Part shown: one piece after another, positions 56,429 to 64,000 of the stretch | Layout: every line of letters starts with the position of its first letter | Position numbering within the stretch: the first letter of the stretch is position 1 | Assembly: GCF_002088935.1 (NCBI RefSeq) | Contig: NZ_NCSS01000006.1 | Location: 372,001-436,000 of the forward strand | Direction of reading: 5' to 3' | DNA from: Henriciella litoralis | GTDB lineage: Bacteria > Pseudomonadota > Alphaproteobacteria > Caulobacterales > Hyphomonadaceae | DNA length: 64,000 nucleotides | The notes under the pieces: model-generated | Seen by the model: only the letters and a program-made list of their open reading frames with translations | What the model was told of the DNA's origin: nothing | Databases searched by the model: none | Program-made: the position numbers and the translations under genes

Positions 56429-57736
56429 ATGCCCGATACCTCCGCAGCACACACCTTTTCAGCTGACAAATTCTTTTCCGCGCGCCTTCAGGACACAGAC
56501 CCAGAGCTGGCGTCCGCAATGGAGAAGGAGCTTCACCGTCAACAGCATGAGATTGAGCTGATTGCATCAGAGAACATCGTGTCTCGAGCCGTGCTGCAGG
56601 CGCAAGGCTCGGTCCTGACCAACAAATATGCCGAAGGGTATCCCGGCCGACGCTACTATGGTGGTTGCCAGTTTGTGGACCTTGCTGAAAACCTCGCGAT
56701 AGACCGCGCCAAACAGCTCTTCAGTTGCGGGTTCGCAAACGTACAGCCTAATTCAGGCAGCCAGGCCAACCAGGCGGTTTTTCAGGCGCTGATCAAGCCT
56801 GGTGACACCATTCTGGGCATGAGCCTCGATGCTGGCGGTCACCTTACCCACGGCGCAAAACCCAACCAGTCGGGTAAATGGTTCAATGCCATTCAGTACG
56901 GCGTCCGCGAAGACGATCATCTGATAGATTTTGATCAGGTCCGCTCGCTCGCAAAAGAGCATTCCCCCAAATTGATCATTGCTGGCGGCTCAGCCTATCC
57001 GCGGCAAATCGATTTTGCGAAGTTTCGGGAAATCGCTGACGAGGTTGGCGCGTACTTCATGGTCGACATGGCGCACTTTGCAGGCCTTGTAGCCGGCGGC
57101 GCTCACCCTAACCCACTGGACCACGCCGACATTGCAACGACGACCACACACAAGACTTTGCGCGGACCTCGTGGCGGCATGGTTCTGACGAATGACGAAA
57201 CGATTGCCAAGAAGGTCAATTCGGCGGTGTTTCCAGGCATTCAGGGCGGTCCTCTGATGCACGTGATCGCCGGCAAGGCAGTGGCCTTTGGCGAAGCACT
57301 CACGCCAGCTTTCAAGACGTATGCGGCCAAGGTGGTTGCCAACGCCAATGCCATGGCAACGGCCGCAAAGAGCGCTGGCATGGATCTGGTCTCCGGCGGA
57401 ACAGATACGCACGTCGCGCTCATCGATCTTCGCCCGAAGAACGTCACCGGCAAGGATGCGGAAGCTGCGCTTGGGCGCGCTTACATCACCTGTAACAAGA
57501 ATGGGGTCCCTTTCGATCCTACTAAACCGACGATCACAAGTGGCATCCGGGTAGGGTCTCCTGCGGGCACGACGCGCGGCTTTGGTGAAGCGGAATTCCG
57601 CCAGATTGGGGATTGGATCGGACAGGTCGTCGATGCCGTAGCTCAAGGCAATTCAGAAGGCGTTGAAGCACGCGTCAAATCCGAAGTCATGGAGCTAACA
57701 TCCAAATTCCCGATATACGCTGATCTGGAGCTGTGA
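56429..57736 (+). CDS. glyA: Serine hydroxymethyltransferase
   Basis: PLP enzyme converting serine and tetrahydrofolate to glycine and 5,10-methylene-THF. The 435 residues include [76 protein letters not shown], the PLP Lys in [15 protein letters not shown] (about residue 244) and [19 protein letters not shown] lies 10 nt before the ATG. Followed after one base by nrdR, so glyA probably leads the nrdR-rib-nusB transcript. Confidence 0.98.
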   Translation: MPDTSAAHTFSADKFFSARLQDTDPELASAMEKELHRQQHEIELIASENIVSRAVLQAQGSVLTNKYAEGYPGRRYYGGCQFVDLAENLAIDRAKQLFSCGFANVQPNSGSQANQAVFQALIKPGDTILGMSLDAGGHLTHGAKPNQSGKWFNAIQYGVREDDHLIDFDQVRSLAKEHSPKLIIAGGSAYPRQIDFAKFREIADEVGAYFMVDMAHFAGLVAGGAHPNPLDHADIATTTTHKTLRGPRGGMVLTNDETIAKKVNSAVFPGIQGGPLMHVIAGKAVAFGEALTPAFKTYAAKVVANANAMATAAKSAGMDLVSGGTDTHVALIDLRPKNVTGKDAEAALGRAYITCNKNGVPFDPTKPTITSGIRVGSPAGTTRGFGEAEFRQIGDWIGQVVDAVAQGNSEGVEARVKSEVMELTSKFPIYADLEL

Positions 57737-57737
57737 G

Positions 57738-58208
57738 TTGAAGTGCCCGTTCTGCACTGCTGAAAATACGGCGGTTAAAGATTCCCGGCCCGCTGAGGAC
57801 AACACAGCGGTTCGGCGTAGGCGCGCCTGCGAGGTATGCGGCGGGCGCTTTACCACATTTGAACGCGTTCAGCTGCGTGAAATCATCGTCGTCAAGCGCG
57901 ACGGCAAGCGCGCGGTATTCGACCGGGAGAAAGTCGCCAGATCGGTTATGATAGCTCTGCGTAAGCGTCCCGTAGGCGATGAAAGTGTAGAGCGCTTGGT
58001 ATCGGGCATTGTCCGCAAACTGGAAAGCAGCGGCGAGACCGAATTGCTATCGTCTGAAATCGGTGAGCTGGTCATGGAAGCGCTTAAAACAGTCGATCCC
58101 GTCGGCTATGTCCGCTATGCGAGCGTCTACAAGGACTTCAAGGATCCGAGCGATTTCGCCCAGTTCATTGAAACCTCGTCTCTGGATGAATCCGGGGTCG
58201 ACGATTGA
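57738..58208 (+). CDS. nrdR: Transcriptional repressor NrdR
   Basis: Zinc-ribbon/ATP-cone repressor of ribonucleotide reductase genes. The 156 residues have the zinc ribbon [17 protein letters not shown] and [18 protein letters not shown], then the ATP-cone [20 protein letters not shown]. Start is TTG 57738, the only one that gives the conserved M-K-C-P-F-C N terminus. It overlaps the next gene by TTGA (58205-58208). glyA-nrdR-rib is a common alphaproteobacterial order. Confidence 0.96.
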   Translation: MKCPFCTAENTAVKDSRPAEDNTAVRRRRACEVCGGRFTTFERVQLREIIVVKRDGKRAVFDREKVARSVMIALRKRPVGDESVERLVSGIVRKLESSGETELLSSEIGELVMEALKTVDPVGYVRYASVYKDFKDPSDFAQFIETSSLDESGVDD

Positions 58209-58867
58209 CTTCCAACGTTGGCGTCACGCTCAAAATCGCGACATCGCTTGATGGTCGAATTGCGCTTTCCAACGGGACGAGCCAGTGGATCACGAATAGC
58301 GCTTCTCGGGCGCGCGTTCATGAAATGCGCGCCAACCATTCAGCCGTTCTGGTTGGAATCGGGACGGTTTTAGCTGATGATCCATTGCTAACCGCCAGAA
58401 CAGTTCCGCCGCCCCAGAACCAGCCTGTCAGAATCGTCGCAGATAGCCGATTGCGGACACCGAAACATGCGCGACTGCTCGCTTCAGCCGCATCGGGACG
58501 AGTTGTCCTGGCTCACGCGCAGAACGCATCAGGCGAGACATTTGATGGCTCCGACGTTGATCTATGGGAGGTAGGCGACGGCAGCGGGCGCGTTTCACCG
58601 CAGCACCTGCTTCGCCGTTGTAGGGCCGAGGGCATCAATGATGTGTTTCTCGAGGGAGGTGGCATTCTTGCTGCCAGTTTCTTGAGAGCTGGTCTGGTTT
58701 CACGCATCGCATGGTTCAGGGCCCCGATCATCATTGGCGGCGACGGCATCTCGGCGATTGGCGCTCTCGGATTTCAATCCATGGACGCGGTGTCATCCTG
58801 GAGACTGGAGTCCAGAGAGCAGATCGATAGCGATACGCTCGAAATCTGGACGCCTGACGTATCCTGA
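58205..58867 (+). CDS. RibD-type reductase, deaminase domain absent
   Basis: A 220-residue protein equal to the C-terminal reductase half of RibD (5-amino-6-(5-phosphoribosylamino)uracil reductase, riboflavin pathway). It begins [20 protein letters not shown] and has [53 protein letters not shown] and PIIIGGDG. The N-terminal cytidine-deaminase-type domain with its His/Cys zinc site is missing; no frame upstream supplies it because nrdR ends there. Start TTG 58205 overlaps nrdR. The place between nrdR and ribE is where full ribD normally sits. Confidence 0.85.
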   Translation: MTSNVGVTLKIATSLDGRIALSNGTSQWITNSASRARVHEMRANHSAVLVGIGTVLADDPLLTARTVPPPQNQPVRIVADSRLRTPKHARLLASAASGRVVLAHAQNASGETFDGSDVDLWEVGDGSGRVSPQHLLRRCRAEGINDVFLEGGGILAASFLRAGLVSRIAWFRAPIIIGGDGISAIGALGFQSMDAVSSWRLESREQIDSDTLEIWTPDVS

Positions 58868-58953
58868 TCCCTTTTTGGCTCACGCTTACCGCTGCGGGAT
58901 AGATTGGCGGAGCAGCCCGCCTTTCCTATATCAGCCCCCGAGGAGGAGACCGC

Positions 58954-59580
58954 ATGTTTACAGGACTTGTTACCGACATGGGTAAAGTCGAAAGCACGAC
59001 CGATCTGGACGGGCTTAGACGTATCCGCGTGCAGTCTTCTTACCCCGCTTCTGACATCGAACTTGGCGACTCGATCATGCATTCGGGGGTCTGCCTGACG
59101 GTGACTGACTTCGGCGAACTCGAAAGCGGCAGCTGGTTTGAGGTAGAGGCAGTTCCAGAAACCCTATCGAGATCGAATCTCGGCGCTCTTAAAGCCGGGT
59201 CGATCGTGAACCTCGAGCAATCGCTCAAACTGGGCACCAAGCTTGGTGGCCATTTCGTATTTGGGCATGTCGACGGTTTGGGTGAGATTATATCCATCAT
59301 CGAAGACGGTCAGAGTTTCAGGATCACCGTCCGCCCCCCGCGAGAACTGGTTCGATATTTTGCGACTAAAGGCTCGGTGACCATCGATGGCGTATCTCTG
59401 ACCGTTGCAGACGCCCATGCAAATGGTGACTTCGAAGTTGCTGTTATTCCACACACGTGGAGCGTCACAACCATTGGCCAATTGCAGGCGGGCAGCAAAG
59501 TAAATCTTGAGGTGGATATGCTAGCGCGCTACGTCGCCCGCATGATTGGCGTCGACGCGCCAGAAGGCCAGGTGAAATAA
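58954..59580 (+). CDS. ribE: Riboflavin synthase, alpha subunit
   Basis: Dismutates two 6,7-dimethyl-8-ribityllumazine molecules into riboflavin. The 208-residue protein is the normal two-barrel repeat: MFTGLVTDMGKVESTTDLDG starts barrel 1 (with GVCLTVTDFGE), and GGHFVFGHVDGLGEI to DGVSLTVADAHANGDFEV forms barrel 2. GAGGAGG lies before the ATG, one of the best ribosome sites in the window. The 86-base gap upstream holds no FMN riboswitch. Overlaps ribBX as TAATG. Confidence 0.96.
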   Translation: MFTGLVTDMGKVESTTDLDGLRRIRVQSSYPASDIELGDSIMHSGVCLTVTDFGELESGSWFEVEAVPETLSRSNLGALKAGSIVNLEQSLKLGTKLGGHFVFGHVDGLGEIISIIEDGQSFRITVRPPRELVRYFATKGSVTIDGVSLTVADAHANGDFEVAVIPHTWSVTTIGQLQAGSKVNLEVDMLARYVARMIGVDAPEGQVK

Positions 59581-60707
59581 TGAGCGACGACATACACGCA
59601 GCGATTTCTTCAATAGACGAAATCATCGAAGACGCCCGCAATGGGCGTATGTTCATTCTCGTCGATGCTGAAGACCGCGAGAACGAAGGCGATCTTGTCA
59701 TTCCGGCCAGTTACGCCACACCCGAAGCAGTCAATTTCATGGCCCGTTTTGGCCGGGGCCTAATCTGCCTCGCCATGACGAAAGAACGCGCGCACACGCT
59801 GAACCTCGACATGATGGCGCGCGACAACCGCGAAAGCATGCAAACGGCCTTTACGGTGTCGATTGAAGCCAAAGAGGGCGTAACGACCGGTATCTCTGCA
59901 TCTGACCGCGCGCGGACGGTTGCTGTGGCGATCGATCCAACCAAGGACCATCACGACATCGTTTCACCGGGACATGTATTCCCGCTGATAGCCCGTGATG
60001 GAGGCACACTCGTGCGAGCCGGCCACACCGAAGCGGCCGTCGATATCTCGCGCATGGCGGGTCTGTTTCCGGCCGGGGTGATCTGCGAGATCATGAATGA
60101 TGACGGCACGATGGCGCGGTTGCCGGAACTGATCGCTTTTGCACAGCTTCACGGCCTGAAAATTGGCACGATTGCAGACCTCATTGCGTGGCGCAGAAAG
60201 AATGATCGTTATCTGGAGCGGCGCGTCGAAGCACCGCTCGACAGCGAATATGGCGAAGGTTTCAAGACGGTCGTCTTCAGGAACTCGCTTGATAACATCG
60301 AACACATCGCCGTTGTTCACGGCTCGATTACGCCCGACAAAACTGTCCTTGTGCGCGTTCACCGTACAGACGTTCTGGCCGATATTCTCGGTCAGAAAGG
60401 TCCGCGCGCCAATCTGGTCGAACAGGCCATGAAGGTCATTTCGAACGCTGACGAGCCGGGCGTTGTCGTGTTCGTCAACACGATGCGTCCAAACTCGCTG
60501 GCTGCCCGACTGGGCCTCAAGACCCTCGACGGTGAGGACGAACATATGCCCCTGCGCGAGTATGGTGTAGGTGCACAAATTCTAAGAGAGCTCGGCATCC
60601 GGAAGATGATCTTCCTTTCGGATACCAAACCGACCCGCGTTGCCGGGCTGGAAGGGTACGGGCTCAGCATTGAAGGTTGGCGCACGCTGACCAAAGAGAA
60701 AGACTAG
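59580..60707 (+). CDS. ribB: DHBP synthase with degenerate GTP cyclohydrolase II domain (RibBX type)
   Basis: A 375-residue fusion. The N-terminal 3,4-dihydroxy-2-butanone 4-phosphate synthase domain (1 to about 205) looks active: ILVDAEDRENEGDLVIPASY, SDRARTVAVAID, HVFPLIARDGGTLVRAGHTEAAVDI and GVICEIMNDDGTMAR. The C-terminal RibA-like half keeps the fold (LVRVHRTDVLADILGQKG; YGVGAQILRELGIRKMIFL) but lacks the CDCG zinc cysteines and the catalytic residues around them, so it should not hydrolyse GTP. This matches the RibBX variant described in proteobacteria. A separate ribA must exist elsewhere. Confidence 0.9.
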   Translation: MSDDIHAAISSIDEIIEDARNGRMFILVDAEDRENEGDLVIPASYATPEAVNFMARFGRGLICLAMTKERAHTLNLDMMARDNRESMQTAFTVSIEAKEGVTTGISASDRARTVAVAIDPTKDHHDIVSPGHVFPLIARDGGTLVRAGHTEAAVDISRMAGLFPAGVICEIMNDDGTMARLPELIAFAQLHGLKIGTIADLIAWRRKNDRYLERRVEAPLDSEYGEGFKTVVFRNSLDNIEHIAVVHGSITPDKTVLVRVHRTDVLADILGQKGPRANLVEQAMKVISNADEPGVVVFVNTMRPNSLAARLGLKTLDGEDEHMPLREYGVGAQILRELGIRKMIFLSDTKPTRVAGLEGYGLSIEGWRTLTKEKD

Positions 60708-60708
60708 T

Positions 60709-61137
60709 ATGGCTCACCGCATTCTGATCGCGACTTCGCGCTATTATGAACACATCTCGCTTGAACTCGAAGCAGGCGTTGCTGAGGCCCTTGAAGGCGA
60801 AGATATCGTTGCTGAAACGATCGAGGTTCCAGGTGCGTTCGAGCTTCCTGGCATCATTGCCATGGCGGCCGATAGCGGTCGCTATGACGGCTTCATTGCG
60901 CTTGGCTGCGTGATACGGGGTGAGACGTCTCATTACGATTACGTTTGCGGAGAAAGCGCACGCGGATTGATGTCGCTCGCCGTCGACCGGCGTCTTGCCA
61001 TCGGATACGGCATCCTGACGGTTGAGAACGAACAGCAGGCAATCGTTCGCGCTGACCGCAAACAGAAAAACAAAGGCCGCGACGCCGCTGTCGCATGTCT
61101 GGAAATGTTGAAACTGCGAAAGAAGTTTGTCGGATGA
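60709..61137 (+). CDS. ribH: 6,7-dimethyl-8-ribityllumazine synthase
   Basis: Condenses the uracil and butanone intermediates into the lumazine precursor of riboflavin. The 142 residues contain the family motifs VPGAFELPGIIAMAA, LGCVIRGETSHYDYVCGES and YGILTVENEQQAIVRAD. One base after ribBX; the stop overlaps nusB as ATGA (61134-61137). Confidence 0.95.
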   Translation: MAHRILIATSRYYEHISLELEAGVAEALEGEDIVAETIEVPGAFELPGIIAMAADSGRYDGFIALGCVIRGETSHYDYVCGESARGLMSLAVDRRLAIGYGILTVENEQQAIVRADRKQKNKGRDAAVACLEMLKLRKKFVG

Positions 61138-61610
61138 GCAACGCTCAGAAACTCCCTTTCGAAGTGCTGCGAGCAAGACGCGCTGGCGCAAGACTTGCTG
61201 CGGTGCAGGCGCTTTATCAGATGGAACAAACCGGCGAGAGCGCGAAAGCCGTCATCCGTGAATTCATGGAAGACCGCCTCGGTTTCGGACCGGACGAAGA
61301 ACCTGTTGAGGAAGCTGACCCGGACCTCTTCAAGTCAGTGCTTGCTGCAACGGTTGAGCATCAGTCCCAGATAGATGAAGCCATCCTCAAACGGCTCTCC
61401 AAAGGCTGGAAACTCGCGAGGCTGGACGCAACGACGCGGGCGATTTTGCGCGCGGCCACTGCGGAACAGATTGCCCACACTGAACTTTCCCGCGCGGTTA
61501 TTATCGATGAGTACGTGTCGCTCGCACACGACTTTTTCGACAAGACGGAAGCGAACTTCGTAAACGCCGTTCTCGATAACATCGCGCGCGACATTCGCCC
61601 TGATGGCTAA
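61134..61610 (+). CDS. nusB: Transcription antitermination factor NusB
   Basis: RNA-binding helical protein that with NusE forms the rrn antitermination complex. The 158-residue form begins MSNAQKLPFEVLRARRAGAR and carries RLAAVQALYQMEQTGES, EAILKRLSKGWKLARLDATT, RAILRAATAEQ, and C-terminal AVIIDEYVSLAHDFFDKTEANFVNAV. ATG 61134 overlaps the ribH stop. The order ribH-nusB-thiL is strongly conserved. Confidence 0.95.
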   Translation: MSNAQKLPFEVLRARRAGARLAAVQALYQMEQTGESAKAVIREFMEDRLGFGPDEEPVEEADPDLFKSVLAATVEHQSQIDEAILKRLSKGWKLARLDATTRAILRAATAEQIAHTELSRAVIIDEYVSLAHDFFDKTEANFVNAVLDNIARDIRPDG

Positions 61611-61618
61611 GGCGTCGA

Positions 61619-62563
61619 ATGGATGAGTTCGATCTCATTGATCGGTATCTGAAGCCGCTTGCCACAAGTCCTGGCGCGGATGGCCTGTCAAACGATGTCG
61701 CAATACTCAACACTGCCGGGACGGGTGCCGCGGTTGTAACCGTCGATACGCTTGTATCCGACGTACATTTTCTCGCCGATGATCCATTGCATTACCTGGC
61801 ACGGAAACTGGTGCGCGTGAACGTTTCGGACATTTTGTGCAAAGGCGCACGGCCCAAGGACGCGCTCCTGTCTTTGGCTTTGCCTTCAGACATATCTGAG
61901 TCCAGCTTTGCGGAATTTTGTGCTGCCCTTGGGGAGGAATTTCGCCTTTGGGGAATAAGTCTCATCGGCGGAGATACGGTGCGCACTCCCGGACCGCTGA
62001 CCGTTACAATGACCCTGACGGGACACTGCGTCGGTAAAGGCCCCACGCTCCGGTCAACCGCGCGGCCTGGTCATCAGATCTGGGTCACCAACCAAGTTGG
62101 CCACGGCTTTCTCGGCCTTCGCGATGCGAGGGCGAAAACGCCCTCCAAACACGCTGAATTCTATCGCTCACCAGATCTGCCACCCATGGCAATTGCTGAT
62201 CTTATTGCCAACTTTGCGACCTCATCAATCGACGTTTCTGACGGTTTGCTCTCGGACGCCGCACATATTGGCGCTGAAAGCGCCGTGCAGATGACACTGG
62301 ATCTTGGCACTATTCCTTTCGCTGCATCGGTCACCGGAATTGAAGCTGCGGTGCAGCTCGCAACCGCCGGCGATGACTACCAAACGCTCTTTACCGTCCC
62401 CGCATCGGCCGAATTTGCTATGCAAGAACAAGCACGTGCAGATGGCATAGAGCTCACCAGGATTGGCATGGTCGAGGCGGGCAGGGGCCTCGAATTGAGA
62501 TGGAAGGGCGAAACCGTTGCCGTGCCTTCAAACCTTGGATACCGGCATAATAGCGAAAGTTAG
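61619..62563 (+). CDS. thiL: Thiamine-monophosphate kinase
   Basis: Phosphorylates thiamine monophosphate to the diphosphate cofactor that PdhA/PdhB need. The 314-residue protein starts MDEFDLIDRYLKPLATSPGA, followed by the ATP/Mg site SNDVAILNTAG and VTVDTLVSDVHFLADD, NVSDILCKGARPKDALLSLA, LIGGDTVRTPGPL, SIDVSDGLLSDAAHIG and TAGDDYQTLFTV. TAAGGCG lies before the ATG. Ends the nusB operon; 129 bases follow before hppA. No TPP riboswitch seen. Confidence 0.95.
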   Translation: MDEFDLIDRYLKPLATSPGADGLSNDVAILNTAGTGAAVVTVDTLVSDVHFLADDPLHYLARKLVRVNVSDILCKGARPKDALLSLALPSDISESSFAEFCAALGEEFRLWGISLIGGDTVRTPGPLTVTMTLTGHCVGKGPTLRSTARPGHQIWVTNQVGHGFLGLRDARAKTPSKHAEFYRSPDLPPMAIADLIANFATSSIDVSDGLLSDAAHIGAESAVQMTLDLGTIPFAASVTGIEAAVQLATAGDDYQTLFTVPASAEFAMQEQARADGIELTRIGMVEAGRGLELRWKGETVAVPSNLGYRHNSES

Positions 62564-62616
62564 AGCAATCGCCTGCTCAACGAACTTGCTTGCTTATCGC
62601 TGCGCCTTTTGGCAGT

Positions 62617-62647
62617 GATTCTCCCACATGAATGATCGAACCGACTC
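62617..62647. promoter_or_regulatory. Two GANTC sites upstream of hppA
   Basis: GATTC (62617-62621) and GACTC (62643-62647) lie 26 bases apart in the thiL-hppA gap, 46-76 bases before the hppA ATG. GANTC is the target of the cell-cycle methyltransferase CcrM. Two sites in 31 bases are more than chance predicts, but function is inferred. Confidence 0.3.
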
Positions 62648-62692
62648 AAATTGGGTCAGGTTTGACGCTTACAAAGGGAGGAAGGGCATCAA

Positions 62693-64000
62693 ATGACCCT
62701 CTGGCTATACGTTGCACTCGCTGCGGGTCTCGCAGCCGTGCTTTATGGATGGATCCAGTCGCGATCCATCATGAGTGCCGACGCAGGCACTGATAGAATG
62801 AAAGAAATCGCTGCGGCAATTCAGGAAGGGGCAAACGCTTACCTGAAACGCCAATATACGACGATTGCGATTGTTGGCATTGCCGTTGTCGTGCTTCTCG
62901 TCATTGCGTTCCGCAGCTGGGAAGTGCCGGTCGGCTTCGTCATCGGGGCTGTGTTGTCCGGTGCCGCCGGCTTCATCGGCATGAAAGTTTCCGTACAGGC
63001 GAATGTGCGCACCACGCAGGCGGCGAGCATCAGCCTTGCCGGCGGACTCAACATGGCCTTCAAGTCCGGCGCCGTAACGGGGCTCCTCGTCGTCGGGCTC
63101 GCGCTACTTGGCGTGGTTGGCTACTACGGATTGCTTACAGGCGTCGTTGGTTACGCCGATAGTGATCGCGCAGTTGTAGACGGCCTCGTTGCGCTTGGCT
63201 TCGGGGCTTCCCTGATTTCGATCTTCGCCAGGCTAGGCGGCGGCATCTTTACAAAAGGGGCCGACGTTGGCGGCGACATGGTCGGCAAGGTCGAAGCCGG
63301 CATTCCTGAGGACGACCCTCGCAATGCCGCAACGATTGCGGACAATGTGGGCGATAATGTCGGCGACTGCGCCGGCATGGCAGCTGACCTGTTCGAAACC
63401 TTCGCCGTTACGATCGTTGCAACGATGGTCCTTGGCGCAATCTATTTCGGCGGGACAACTTACCTTGGATCGATCATGGTTCTGCCGCTCGCCATTTGTG
63501 CGGTCTGTATCATTGCATCGATTGTGGGCACCTGGTTTGTCCGCCTCGGCAAGGGCTCAACCAACATTATGGGGGCGCTCTATAAGGGTCTGATCGCGAC
63601 GGGCATCCTGTCCGCTGGTGGTCTGGCGATCGCCATCAATTGGGGCCTTCCAAACGGCTTCGGCGTGCTGGAAGGTGCTGCCGCAGCGCTTGGCCTGGCT
63701 GGCACCGGCGTGACAGTCACAGGTATGGATCTGTTCCTCTGCGGTCTGGCTGGCCTCGGTGTCACGGCACTTATCGTGGTAATCACCGAATACTATACCG
63801 GTACGGCCTATCGACCGGTTCGTTCCGTCGCGAAATCTTCAGAGTCTGGACACGGCACGAACGTGATCCAGGGTCTCGCCGTTTCGCTTGAATCCACGGC
63901 TCTACCAGCCATCACGATCATTGCCGGCATTATCGTTACCTACAACCTTGCCGGCCTTTACGGGATCGCGATCGCAACCACGACCATGCTGGCGCTCGCC
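62693..64000 (+). CDS. hppA: Membrane-bound proton-translocating pyrophosphatase, 3' end outside window
   Basis: Couples pyrophosphate hydrolysis to proton pumping across the membrane. The visible 436 codons begin [20 protein letters not shown] and show many membrane helices, [40 protein letters not shown] and the catalytic stretch [20 protein letters not shown]. The form [14 protein letters not shown] is more like potassium-independent H+-pumping enzymes; the decisive Lys/Ala position lies beyond the window. AGGGAGGAAGGG is 6 nt before the ATG, a very strong ribosome site. Confidence 0.96.
   Translation, partial: MTLWLYVALAAGLAAVLYGWIQSRSIMSADAGTDRMKEIAAAIQEGANAYLKRQYTTIAIVGIAVVVLLVIAFRSWEVPVGFVIGAVLSGAAGFIGMKVSVQANVRTTQAASISLAGGLNMAFKSGAVTGLLVVGLALLGVVGYYGLLTGVVGYADSDRAVVDGLVALGFGASLISIFARLGGGIFTKGADVGGDMVGKVEAGIPEDDPRNAATIADNVGDNVGDCAGMAADLFETFAVTIVATMVLGAIYFGGTTYLGSIMVLPLAICAVCIIASIVGTWFVRLGKGSTNIMGALYKGLIATGILSAGGLAIAINWGLPNGFGVLEGAAAALGLAGTGVTVTGMDLFLCGLAGLGVTALIVVITEYYTGTAYRPVRSVAKSSESGHGTNVIQGLAVSLESTALPAITIIAGIIVTYNLAGLYGIAIATTTMLALA

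Noticed and set aside
58868..58953. FMN riboswitch before ribE
   Set aside because: The gap is only 86 bases and lacks the conserved RFN helices; only a strong Shine-Dalgarno is seen.
61611..61618. TPP riboswitch for thiL
   Set aside because: Only 8 bases separate nusB and thiL, too few for any riboswitch; thiL is an operon gene.

Overview
This window reads as chromosomal core DNA of an alphaproteobacterium, most likely a Caulobacterales/Hyphomonadaceae-type marine heterotroph; the genus is not resolvable from sequence alone. The pointers are: 5-aminolevulinate synthase (C4 haem route), fused IspDF, a MucR/Ros regulator, a pyruvate dehydrogenase E1-beta with its own lipoyl domain, the order dusB-ntrB-ntrC-ntrY-ntrX-trkA-hfq-hflX, a long suf cluster, and an NtrC without the sigma-54 contact loop. 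It is very gene-dense: 64 protein genes, no gap longer than about 200 bases, and no tRNA, rRNA, CRISPR, insertion sequence or prophage gene that I can see.

Layout. 1-7.7 kb: trpE (runs off the left edge) coupled to ppiD, divergent from tpiA-secG-pyrG, then rpmF and eno. 7.7-13.4 kb: ftsB and the complete pyruvate dehydrogenase operon pdhA-pdhB-pdhC-lpdA. 13.5-21.2 kb: a PdeM-like nuclease, an MscS channel, a small membrane protein, a dienoyl-CoA-reductase-like SDR, a three-gene minus-strand operon (retropepsin-like protease, inactive transglutaminase/7TM protein, ATP-grasp ligase) and an acyl-CoA/ACP synthetase. 21.4-24.5 kb: lipA, a COQ10/RatA protein, cinA-type amidase and ispDF. 24.6-36.1 kb: dusB and the nitrogen-responsive kinases and regulators NtrBC/NtrYX, Trk potassium uptake, hfq and hflX. 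36.1-39.3 kb: tyrS, anmK, an alpha/beta hydrolase. 39.4-47.5 kb: the suf Fe-S assembly cluster with two cysteine desulfurases and two passenger genes. 47.5-56.2 kb: plsC with a TetR regulator, an HD-domain protein, yajC-secD-secF, nadK, a class II aldolase homologue, hemA, mucR. 56.4-64 kb: glyA, nrdR, the riboflavin cluster (ribD reductase-only, ribE, ribBX, ribH), nusB, thiL and the 5' part of hppA.

How the genes work together. Glycolysis (tpiA, eno) feeds the pyruvate dehydrogenase complex, whose lipoyl arms need lipA and the Fe-S clusters made by the suf system. hemA and glyA use glycine and serine. The rib cluster supplies the flavin for lpdA, dusB and others. SecG, YajC, SecD, SecF and PpiD serve protein export. 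NtrBC/NtrYX and Trk with Hfq/HflX form a stress and nutrient regulation block.

I found no plainly novel multi-gene system. The items most worth a second look are: a 13-bp-stem inverted repeat that holds the ftsB Shine-Dalgarno and two GANTC sites; a riboflavin cluster in which the RibD deaminase domain and the GTP-cyclohydrolase zinc site are both missing; the protease/transglutaminase-like/ATP-grasp membrane triad; an SDR whose expected catalytic tyrosine is tryptophan; and a MucR with almost no zinc ligands left.
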